Both the position numbers and the translations under genes were made by a program. This document shows positions 14,120-21,550 of a stretch of DNA of 35,653 bases, one piece after another (positions within the stretch are counted from its first letter, which is position 1; every line of letters starts with the position of its first letter). Source of the stretch: CAZUGO01 sp964619935 (GTDB lineage: Bacteria; Planctomycetota; Phycisphaerae; UBA1845; CAIVHJ01); assembly GCA_964619935.1 (NCBI GenBank), contig CAZUGO010000042.1:1-35653 (forward strand), read 5' to 3'. Below the pieces are notes generated by a model. That model worked only from the letters and a program-made list of their open reading frames with translations, had not been told where the DNA came from and did not search any database.

Positions 14120-16066
14120 TCACTTGCGACCACGGGTGGCAATCTCGTGGACGCAGCCGTCAACGAACTTCTCGAATGGAAACGTGCCCATGGTCACCCC
14201 GCCGCGGTCGTTGACATTGACGGTTTGTTCGGCCGCCTCCTGTTCGCCGACCACCAGGATGTAGGGAATCATCTGATCGCGGGCCCGTTGCTTCTTGGGT
14301 CCGATGCGGTCGCTGCTGACGTCCAGGACCGCCCGGACGCCGTGCTGGACCAGCCAGCCGTAGACCTCGCGGGCATAGCTGACGCTCTTTTCGCTGACCG
14401 TGGCCACCGCCACCTGGATCGGCGCCATCCACAGCGGCAAGGCACCCGCGTAGTGCTCGATGAGGATGCCGATGAATCGTTCCAGGCTGCCGCAGATGGC
14501 CCGGTGGAGCATCACCGGAACGTGGGCGGCGTTGTCTTCGCCGATGTACTTGGCTCCCAGCCGGGCGGGCATGGAGAAGTCCACCTGGATGGTTCCGAGC
14601 TGCCACAGGCGATTCAGGCAATCGCGGACGTTGAAATCGATCTTGGGTCCGTAGAACGCTCCTTCGCCTGCATCGACGTCGTACTCCAGGCCCATGCGCC
14701 GCAAGGCGGCGTGCAATGCCGCTTCGGACTTGTCCCAGACTTCGTCACTGCCGACGCGCTGCGGCGGGCGGGTGGACAGCTTGACGACCATGTCATCGAA
14801 CCCGAAGTCATGGTAGGTGGTCCGCACCAGATCGCAAAAACGGGCCACCTCGTCACCGATCTGGGCTTCGGTGCAAAAGATATGGCCGTCGTCCTGGGTG
14901 AAGGCCCGGACCCGCATGATGCCGTGCAACGTACCGGACGGCTCGTTGCGGTGGCAGCTGCCGAACTCGGACAGCCGCAGCGGCAAGTCGCGGTAGCTGC
15001 GGATCCCCTGCTTGAAGACCTGGATGTGGCAGGGACAGTTCATGGGTTTGATCGCGAAATCGCGGGCTTCGGTCTCGGTGACAAACATGTTCTCGCGAAA
15101 CTTGTCCCAGTGCCCGCTCTTCTCCCAGAGGCTCTTATCGACCACTTGGGGCGTATTGATCTCGAAGTAGCCGTTGTGGCCCAACAGGTCGCGGATGTAC
15201 GCGACGACGATCTGGTACAGGGCCCAACCCTTGGGGTGCCAGAAGACCGCTCCCGGCGCTTCTTCCTGGAGGTGAAACAGATCCAGTTGCGGTCCCAGCC
15301 GGCGGTGGTCACGTTTCTTGGCTTCTTCCAGCCGGTGCAGGTACTCCTGGAGCCGCTTCTTGCTGGGGAACGCGGTGCCGTAGACCCGTTGCAGTTGCTT
15401 CTTGCTCTGGTCGCCGTGATGGTAGGCCCCGCTGACTTGCAGCAGTTTGAAGGCCTTGATCCGCCCGGTGCTGGGAACATGCGGCCCGCCGCAGAGGTCC
15501 TCGAAATCGTGCCCGACGGGGTCGCCGGTGACGTAGAAGCTGAGCACCTCGCCGCTGGCCCGTTCGGCGTTGTCCACCTTGTACGGATTGCCTTCGGCCC
15601 GGACCTTGGTCATGCCTTCCGCCCGCGACATTTCGATGCGGGTGAAGGGGCGGTCCTGCTTGATGATCTCGGACATCTCGGCTTCGATCTGCCCGAACGA
15701 GTCGGGGGTGATCGGTTCATCCAAGTCGATGTCGTAGTAAAAGCCGTCCTCAATGGCCGGCCCGTAGACCAACTTGGCTTCCGGAAACAACTTGCAGATC
15801 GCTTCGGCCATGACGTGGGCGGCGCTGTGCCGGATGACCGCCAGCGTCTGCGGGTCGTCGTCACCCTCGGTGAGGATTTTGAGTTCGCAGTCGCCGGGCA
15901 GCGGCCGATTCAGGTCCAGAATCATGGGGGAGCCGGTGGGCGCTCGGACGCTGGCCGCCACGGCCGCCCGGGCCAGCCCGGGACCGATCTCGGCGGCAAC
16001 ATCGTAGGTCGTGGCTCCGTCGGCGACTTGCTTGGACGTGCCGTCCGGTAGCGTTATTCTGGGCAT
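14120..16066 (-). CDS. thrS: Threonyl-tRNA synthetase
   Basis: Charges tRNA-Thr in the cytoplasm. At 648 residues it has full bacterial length: a TGS domain at about 1-65; an editing domain with the HxxxH pair H80/H84 and the LCGGPHVPSTG segment, which removes mischarged serine; a class II catalytic core with MNCPCH supplying a zinc cysteine, motif 2 around FGSCHRNEPSGTLHG, and motif 3 LHRAICGSLERFIGILIEH; and a C-terminal anticodon-binding domain. The start is the ATG at 16066. No clear Shine-Dalgarno is visible. It forms a unit with infC, 31 bases downstream of its stop, and has a strong promoter with a leader of about 185 bases. Confidence 0.97.
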   Translation of the reverse strand: MPRITLPDGTSKQVADGATTYDVAAEIGPGLARAAVAASVRAPTGSPMILDLNRPLPGDCELKILTEGDDDPQTLAVIRHSAAHVMAEAICKLFPEAKLVYGPAIEDGFYYDIDLDEPITPDSFGQIEAEMSEIIKQDRPFTRIEMSRAEGMTKVRAEGNPYKVDNAERASGEVLSFYVTGDPVGHDFEDLCGGPHVPSTGRIKAFKLLQVSGAYHHGDQSKKQLQRVYGTAFPSKKRLQEYLHRLEEAKKRDHRRLGPQLDLFHLQEEAPGAVFWHPKGWALYQIVVAYIRDLLGHNGYFEINTPQVVDKSLWEKSGHWDKFRENMFVTETEARDFAIKPMNCPCHIQVFKQGIRSYRDLPLRLSEFGSCHRNEPSGTLHGIMRVRAFTQDDGHIFCTEAQIGDEVARFCDLVRTTYHDFGFDDMVVKLSTRPPQRVGSDEVWDKSEAALHAALRRMGLEYDVDAGEGAFYGPKIDFNVRDCLNRLWQLGTIQVDFSMPARLGAKYIGEDNAAHVPVMLHRAICGSLERFIGILIEHYAGALPLWMAPIQVAVATVSEKSVSYAREVYGWLVQHGVRAVLDVSSDRIGPKKQRARDQMIPYILVVGEQEAAEQTVNVNDRGGVTMGTFPFEKFVDGCVHEIATRGRK

Positions 16067-16258
16067 GATCGTTGGCCGCTGACCCCGGGAATCGTCATCA
16101 TCGAGTTGCTCATAAACACAAAAACGGCAACAGCTTGTATGCCGACGTAACAGCCCGACCGAACGCCGTTGGCGATCTTTCGGTGGTTTCCCATCAGGCT
16201 GTCTTGCGTCTCATGGTCGCTGTGCCGCCTTGGACAATTATGCTAAACTGCCGCCTTC
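16067..16258 (-). promoter_or_regulatory. Long thrS leader
   Basis: From the likely transcription start near 16252 to the thrS ATG at 16066 lie about 185 untranslated bases. I looked for a T-box signature and a convincing terminator/antiterminator pair and found neither. The leader may fold for autogenous control as in E. coli thrS, but nothing in it can be matched to tRNA-Thr by eye. Confidence 0.35.
16244..16249 (+). promoter_or_regulatory. Possible -10 for the divergent peptidase gene
   Basis: TGCTAAACT (16241-16249) fits an extended -10 (TAAACT at 16244-16249) on the plus strand, overlapping the start region of the thrS transcript. The -35 side shows no good match, and the leader to 16433 would be about 175 bases. 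Confidence 0.25.
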
Positions 16259-16286
16259 AGTATAGCGGATCGGTATGGAGCGTCAA
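16259..16286 (-). promoter_or_regulatory. thrS promoter
   Basis: Minus strand: TTGACG at 16286-16281, 16-base spacer, TATACT at 16264-16259. Both boxes are five of six to the sigma-70 consensus, the best promoter match in the window. Confidence 0.7.
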
Positions 16287-16432
16287 GCGACCGCAGGCTG
16301 CTGTAGTGCTTACATTCTCATGGTGTTAGGTCGGATCAGACCCGCCCGCAGGGCCGTGCGTCTCGCGGTGTGAAAACCGCGGCGCCGGCTGCCCGCCGGA
16401 GGCCGGGGTCCACACAGAAAGGATGGTCGTTC

Positions 16433-18316
16433 ATGAGCCGGTGGATCAAGTCGAGTTCAACCCTGTTAGGAGTGCTGACCGTGATCGTCCTCAGTGCCGA
16501 GGTCAAAGCCCAGACGGGGGAGGTTCCAGAGCGCAGCACCATCGATACCAAGTACAAGTGGGATCTTTCGGTGATGTTCGATTCGCGCGAAGCCTGGGAT
16601 CTGCAACATGATCAGGTCGATGCCATGCTGGGGATTCTGAAGGGCTTCAAGGGCACGGCCGGCCAGTCGCCGAGCAGCCTGTCGCGGCTGCTGGCGGTTC
16701 GCGATCAGGTCGAGATCCAACTCGAGAAACTGTACGCCTATGCCTCGATGCGCTTCCACGAGGACACCCGCCAGCCCGATACCCAGGCCCTGGAACAGCG
16801 GGCCCAGACGCTGGCCGTCAAGGTCGCCGAGGCCACCTCGTGGCTGGAACCCGAGCTGACCAAGATTCCCCAGGAAACCGTGAACAGTTGGCTGGAGAAT
16901 TCCGACCTGGCGGTTTACCGCCATTACTTCGACAACCTCTATCGCCAGAAGCAGCACATCCTGTCGCCCCGCGAGGAAGAGCTGCTGGCCATGGCCTCCA
17001 AGCCGGCCGGTGCCGCCGAGAACACCTTCGAGCTGCTGACCAACGCCGAGCTGAAGCTGCGGACCCTGAAGGACCGCAACGGCAACGACATTGAGATCAG
17101 CCCCGGAGTGTTTAATGCCAAGCTGTACTCCAAGGATGCCCGGGAGCGGCGCGACGCCTACCTGGGGTTCATGCAGAGCTACCTGGAGATCAAGCAGTCG
17201 CTGGCCTCCACGCTGGCCGGTGCCTGCCAGCGCGACTGGTTCTACGCCAAGGCCCGCGGATACCCCAGTTGCCTGCAGGCGTCGCTGGATGCCGAGAACC
17301 TGCCCGAGTCGGTCTACCACAGCCTGATCCAGACGGTCAACGAACACCTGCCGCTGCTGCATCGCTACACCCGGCTCAAGAAGCAGGTCCTCAAGCTCGA
17401 CCAGATTCACCCCTACGATCTGTACGTTTCCCTGGTGGAGATGCCCACCGACCGAACCTACAGCTACGAAGATGCCTGCGCCCTGGTCCTCAAGGGCATC
17501 CAGCCGATGGGCACCGCCTACACCGACACCATGAAGATGGCCCTGGAGTCGCACTGGGTGGATGTCTTTGAAAACAAGGGGAAGCGCGCCGGTGCCTACA
17601 ACATGGGGACCTACCTGTCGCCGCCCTATGTGCTGCTGAACTTCAACGGGACCTACAACGACGTGTCGACCATCGCCCACGAGATGGGCCATGCCATGCA
17701 GAGCTACTTCACCCAGAAGAACCAGCCGCCGGTGTACGGCGGCTACCCGATGTTCACCGCCGAGGTGGCCTCAACCGCGGCGGAAATCGTCTTCAAGCAG
17801 TACCTGCTGAACCAGACCACCGACCCCCGTGAACGGGCCTGGATGATCGACACGATGCTGGAGAACATCCGGACCACCGTGTTCCGGCAGACCAAGTTCG
17901 CCGAGTTCGATCTGGCCATCCATGCGCTCGCCGAGAAAGGCGAGCCGATGACTGCGGAATCGCTGATGAAGATGAGCCGCGAGATCTTCCAGAAGTACTA
18001 CGGGCCCGACCTGGTGCTGGACTCCGAAGCCGACATCGAGTGCCTGCGGATTCCGCATTACTATCGGAACTTCTACGTGTACCGTTACGCCACCAGCTAT
18101 TCGGCGGCGGCGGCCCTGGCCAAGCGGATCATGGACGAACCGGGCCCGGCAGTGGACGATTTCATGAAGTTCCTGAAGATTGGCAACAGCATGTATGCAA
18201 TCGACATGCTCAAGGTCGCCGGCGTCGACATGACCACCCCCAAGCCGGTGCAGGATTGCATGGCCCATTTCGAGCACCTGCTCAACGAATTGGAAGGGCT
18301 GCTCTCCAAGCTGTGA
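16433..18316 (+). CDS. pepF: Secreted oligoendopeptidase F (M3 family)
   Basis: A zinc metallopeptidase that cleaves short peptides. The 627-residue protein carries the M3 signature HEMGH (H416, E417, H420) and a downstream glutamate in FTAEVASTAAE as third zinc ligand. The preceding PepF-type N-terminal helical region includes the KYKWDLSVMFDS segment typical of the family. Most PepF enzymes are cytosolic; this one has a signal peptide at residues 1-26 (MSRWIKSSS, hydrophobic run, then EVKAQ), so it should act in the periplasm or outside. A longer frame starts at 16370, but its first 21 residues are arginine/proline-rich, and the ATG at 16433 gives a proper signal peptide after an AAGGA. It is followed by a strong hairpin. 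Confidence 0.92.
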   Translation: MSRWIKSSSTLLGVLTVIVLSAEVKAQTGEVPERSTIDTKYKWDLSVMFDSREAWDLQHDQVDAMLGILKGFKGTAGQSPSSLSRLLAVRDQVEIQLEKLYAYASMRFHEDTRQPDTQALEQRAQTLAVKVAEATSWLEPELTKIPQETVNSWLENSDLAVYRHYFDNLYRQKQHILSPREEELLAMASKPAGAAENTFELLTNAELKLRTLKDRNGNDIEISPGVFNAKLYSKDARERRDAYLGFMQSYLEIKQSLASTLAGACQRDWFYAKARGYPSCLQASLDAENLPESVYHSLIQTVNEHLPLLHRYTRLKKQVLKLDQIHPYDLYVSLVEMPTDRTYSYEDACALVLKGIQPMGTAYTDTMKMALESHWVDVFENKGKRAGAYNMGTYLSPPYVLLNFNGTYNDVSTIAHEMGHAMQSYFTQKNQPPVYGGYPMFTAEVASTAAEIVFKQYLLNQTTDPRERAWMIDTMLENIRTTVFRQTKFAEFDLAIHALAEKGEPMTAESLMKMSREIFQKYYGPDLVLDSEADIECLRIPHYYRNFYVYRYATSYSAAAALAKRIMDEPGPAVDDFMKFLKIGNSMYAIDMLKVAGVDMTTPKPVQDCMAHFEHLLNELEGLLSKL

Positions 18317-18343
18317 TTCGTGAGCGAAGATGCCGCACAACCC

Positions 18344-18377
18344 CGGGCGGCCGCCGCCATGTCGCCGCGGCCGCCCG
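18344..18377 (+). terminator. GC-rich hairpin after the peptidase gene
   Basis: An 11-bp perfect inverted repeat (18344-18354 with 18367-18377, GC only, 12-base loop) lies 28 bases past the peptidase stop. It is followed by GTGTTCATTC rather than a clean T-run, so termination may be partial. The next gene starts 29 bases downstream. Confidence 0.45.
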
Positions 18378-18405
18378 TGTTCATTCACTTCCCCGGGAGC
18401 CTGCC

Positions 18406-19017
18406 ATGTCCTACCGCACCCTGGACTTCGATCAGTTGCCGCAGGCGGAGGCCTATACCCTGCTGCTCACCGCGATCGTGCCGCGACCCATCGGTTGGAT
18501 TTCGACGTGCACGCCCGCCGGCGCCCGCAACGCGGCCCCGTTCAGCTGGTTCAACGCAGTGTGCGGAGACCCGCTGATGGTCATGGCGGCCGTCGGCCGC
18601 CGGCGGGGCCAAATGAAGGACACCGCACGCAACATCCGCGATACCGGCGAGTTTGTCGTCAATGTTGCCACCGCCGAAACGGTCCAGCAAATGGTGCAGT
18701 CCAGCGCCGATTACCCCGCCGAGGTCAGCGAATTCGATGCCGTCGGGCTGACGCCGCTGGATTCAGTGCTCGTCAAGCCGTGCCGGATTGCGGAAAGCCC
18801 GATCCACATCGAGTGTACCTTGGAGCAAATGCTGACCCTGGGCAACGCCTCCACCGATCTGGTCATTGGACGCTGTCGGATGATCCACATCGACGAGCGG
18901 GTCATGGCTGCGGACGGCCGGGTCGATGCCGCACAACTCAAACCCGTGGCTCGCCTGGGGCGCGATGAGTACGCGGTGCTCACCGAGTTGTTTCACCTGC
19001 CCCGGCCGGCGGTCTGA
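18406..19017 (+). CDS. Flavin reductase-like FMN-binding protein
   Basis: A 203-residue protein of the flavin reductase-like domain family. The flavin-binding signature is plain at residues 22-60: TAIVPRPIGWIST, then NAAPFSWFNAVCGDPLMVM, followed by the DT-x-RNI-x-x-T-x-EFVVNV segment. Such proteins bind FMN as split-barrel dimers and either reduce free flavin with NAD(P)H for a partner oxygenase or act as electron carriers. No partner gene is nearby, so the substrate is unknown. The ATG at 18406 follows GGGAG; longer frames upstream read through the hairpin and the peptidase gene and are not real. Confidence 0.88.
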   Translation: MSYRTLDFDQLPQAEAYTLLLTAIVPRPIGWISTCTPAGARNAAPFSWFNAVCGDPLMVMAAVGRRRGQMKDTARNIRDTGEFVVNVATAETVQQMVQSSADYPAEVSEFDAVGLTPLDSVLVKPCRIAESPIHIECTLEQMLTLGNASTDLVIGRCRMIHIDERVMAADGRVDAAQLKPVARLGRDEYAVLTELFHLPRPAV

Positions 19018-19243
19018 CCGACCCTCAGGTTCTCCCAACGCCGTGATCCTGAATCTGTGAGTTCTGCGGGTGGAAAGCTCGCGCCGGCCAGGACTCGCGG
19101 TCGGCGGACTGGTCGTTCGAGATTGGGGGGGGTCGCGCTGCCTGCCTGGCATGGGCGCACGCCGCTCCAGGCACGAGCAGGGTGGCCCGGAGATCGATCC
19201 GCCACGGGGTGGCGGGTGGATGCCGGTGCGCGGGTGGTGCTCT

Positions 19244-20443
19244 CTATCCGCCCGGCAGGTCGCCGCCGTCCGAGCCGCCGCCCGAATTCGGCTTGTCGCG
19301 CACTTGGTTGGGGAGCGGGCCGCCGTCGGGCGGGTTGCTGCCCGATTCCTGGATCCAGCCGGGGCCCGATTGGCGGATGCCGAAGGTCACGGCCGCCTGA
19401 AACGTGTCATTGCACAGCAGGTAATCCAGGGCGTCGACGTTGTCGTCAGGATGGCCGAGGCCCAGGGCGTGCGCCGGGGCGAACACCTCTGGCATCTGAC
19501 CCGGGCTGACCGTCAGGACATCAGCCGCACAGGCCGCACCGCCGGCGTCGATAATGGTCTGCAATGACGGCGACGCCGGCGTCAGCGAAAACAGCACCTG
19601 ATCGGCGGCATTGAACGAGCCGTCGTTGTTGGCGTCGAACACGATCAAGGCGTCGAGGTCGTCGGCAGCGTGCAGGCCGAGGTTCTCGGCCGTCGCGTAA
19701 ATCGACAGCACCGGCGGGGTCGAGTCGGTTGACACCACGAAGATGTGCGCGCCGCTGATGGCGTTGAAGCTGCTGATCTCGGCCAAGGACGTGGATGCCG
19801 CCGTGGTGGAGAAATAGATCTTCGGGCCTACCAGAACCGCGGTGGCGTCCACCTCATCTTGGCTATCGCCCGAAAACGTCATGGCTGCACCGATATTCGG
19901 GACCGCCGCAAAATCCGTGCCGCCCTCGTTGTAGTTGTTTCGAACCAGAACGTTGTTGAACACCAATTGCGGTCCACCGCCTTTCTGGAACAGCCCCAGC
20001 GATAGGTACTGATCCGCGGCCTGGTGACCCAGCATGGCCTGGTTCTTGGCGTTGTACGGGACGCCTTGGGCAACCAGGTCGGGCGCCGGCAGCAGCAAAC
20101 CGACGGTGCCGGCGTCCACCGAGAACAGCAGCGCCAGGTGATCGCCCGGCAAGACCTGGGTATTGGCGGCGGACAGCGCATCGAGGTCATCCGCCACACC
20201 GCCCAACCCGAGCACTTCGCCGCCGGTTGCAACCAGCGGGACCTCCAGCGGGCCAAGGGTCAGGATGGCATCCGCCAGCCCGTTGCCCGGGGCCGCGGAC
20301 GGCGAACCCAGCCCAAATGAGTAATGAGGAGCGGGCAGTTGCTGGATCGGCGGGTCGCCCCAAGCGGGCGCGGTCGCCACCACTGGGCAAAGGATGAAGA
20401 TCCGGGACAGAATCCCCCGAGCGATCGTGATGGTTTTGGGCAT
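19244..20443 (-). CDS. Secreted protein with repeated DDLDAL and dockerin-like calcium loops
   Basis: This 399-residue protein starts with a signal peptide (MPKTITIARG, hydrophobic run, cleavage near APAWG). I chose the ATG at 20443; the 17 codons before it overlap a promoter-like palindrome. Three copies of a motif LGL...DD-x-DAL occur, near residues 76-91, 254-264 and 345-357. The middle copy is followed by FDANNDGSFNAADQ, a calcium-loop sequence like those of dockerins and EF-hands. The C-terminus is glycine/serine-rich and carries no PEP-CTERM or LPXTG-type anchor. Function is not known; a beta-rich extracellular or cell-surface calcium-binding protein is likely. It stands alone between flavin reductase and nadC. 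Confidence 0.8.
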   Translation of the reverse strand: MPKTITIARGILSRIFILCPVVATAPAWGDPPIQQLPAPHYSFGLGSPSAAPGNGLADAILTLGPLEVPLVATGGEVLGLGGVADDLDALSAANTQVLPGDHLALLFSVDAGTVGLLLPAPDLVAQGVPYNAKNQAMLGHQAADQYLSLGLFQKGGGPQLVFNNVLVRNNYNEGGTDFAAVPNIGAAMTFSGDSQDEVDATAVLVGPKIYFSTTAASTSLAEISSFNAISGAHIFVVSTDSTPPVLSIYATAENLGLHAADDLDALIVFDANNDGSFNAADQVLFSLTPASPSLQTIIDAGGAACAADVLTVSPGQMPEVFAPAHALGLGHPDDNVDALDYLLCNDTFQAAVTFGIRQSGPGWIQESGSNPPDGGPLPNQVRDKPNSGGGSDGGDLPGG

Positions 20444-20481
20444 GAGTCTGATCTCGATTTGGTAGAACCAGGTACGCCAAC

Positions 20482-20496
20482 CATTGTAATACAATG
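20482..20496. promoter_or_regulatory. 15-base palindrome before the secreted repeat protein
   Basis: CATTGTA-A-TACAATG is a perfect inverted repeat with 7-base arms, 38 bases before the chosen start of the minus-strand secreted protein. It is AT-rich in a GC-rich setting and could be an operator overlapping the promoter. Confidence 0.4.
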
Positions 20497-20602
20497 ACCA
20501 GAACGGCTGTCAATGGAGACCTGGGGGCTCTTGTTCTTGAGCCCTCCTACTCCCTGATTAACATTGTCCCGATTCCTAGGCGATTGGCAAGCGCCAAGTC
20601 GC

Positions 20603-21550
20603 TCAGGCCACCGTGCCGAGCGTCATTTGCAGGCTGATATCCAACACTGCCGCAGAATGCGTTATGGCCCCAATCGAGATACGGTCAATGCCGGTCTGGG
20701 CGATGGCCCGCACCCGGGGTAAATCGACGTTACCGGACGCTTCCAGGTCGACCTTGCCTGCCAGCCCCATGTGATCGCGCAGGTCCACGGCGCGGCGCAG
20801 GTCCTCCAGACCGAAATGGTCCAGCATGATGACGTCGATGCCGACCACCTTCAGCAGCGCCTGAAGCTGCTCCAGCGATTGAACCTCGAACTCGACGAAC
20901 GCCGGTGCGGGCCGCAGTTGGGCGATCTCGGTGAGCACCTCGAACGCAAAATGGGCCAGCCGCTCGACAGGAATGCCACTCAGGTGGTTGTCCTTGACCA
21001 GCACCGCGTCGTGCAGCCCATGGCGATGGTTGCTGCCACCGCCGCACCGCACCGCGTACTTTTCCAGATCGCGCCAACCCGGTGTGGTCTTGCGGGTGTC
21101 GTAGATCCGGGCCCGGGTCCCGTTCACCTGGGCGACGTACTCGCGGGTCAAGGTGGCCACACCGCTGAGCCGCTGCAGAAAGTTGAGCAGCACGCGCTCG
21201 GTCGTCAGAATCCAGGCCCGGCTTCCACACACGGTGCCCAGTCGGGTGCCGGCTTCCACGACGTCGCCATCGCGGACCTGGGCTTCAAAACGGAGCGGCG
21301 GCGTGCGGCCCTCCAGGATCACGGGCGCCAGACTCAAACCGCAAACGACACCGCCGGTCTTGGCGATCAGGTCGGCCCGGCCCGCGCCGGACACCGTGGG
21401 GTGCCGGGCGGCGACCGCCTGGGTGGTCAGGTCGCCGCAGGTCGCCAAATCTTCCGCCCAGGCCAGGGCCAGCAGTTGTCGAAATCGGGACTCGTCGATC
21501 TGCAGGTCGGCTAGTGACGGGGTGGCCGGGTCTTCGACTTGGGCTGCCAT
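20603..21550 (-). CDS. nadC: Nicotinate-nucleotide pyrophosphorylase (quinolinate phosphoribosyltransferase)
   Basis: Converts quinolinate and PRPP to nicotinate mononucleotide in de novo NAD synthesis. The 315-residue protein shows the family features: ERVLLNFLQRLSGVAT; YDTRKTTPGWRDLEKYAVRCGGGSNHR, whose residues bind quinolinate and phosphate; VLVKDNHL; EFEVQSLEQ; IMLDHFG; LEASGNV; and ISIGAITHSA near the end. The start at 21550 lies 40 bases inside the end of uvrB; no later good start precedes the conserved region, so the overlap is probably real and the two are cotranscribed. The other NAD genes (nadA, nadB) are not in the window. Confidence 0.95.
   Translation of the reverse strand: MAAQVEDPATPSLADLQIDESRFRQLLALAWAEDLATCGDLTTQAVAARHPTVSGAGRADLIAKTGGVVCGLSLAPVILEGRTPPLRFEAQVRDGDVVEAGTRLGTVCGSRAWILTTERVLLNFLQRLSGVATLTREYVAQVNGTRARIYDTRKTTPGWRDLEKYAVRCGGGSNHRHGLHDAVLVKDNHLSGIPVERLAHFAFEVLTEIAQLRPAPAFVEFEVQSLEQLQALLKVVGIDVIMLDHFGLEDLRRAVDLRDHMGLAGKVDLEASGNVDLPRVRAIAQTGIDRISIGAITHSAAVLDISLQMTLGTVA

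Noticed and set aside
16067..16252. T-box riboswitch in the thrS leader
   Set aside because: No T-box core sequence and no terminator pair were found.
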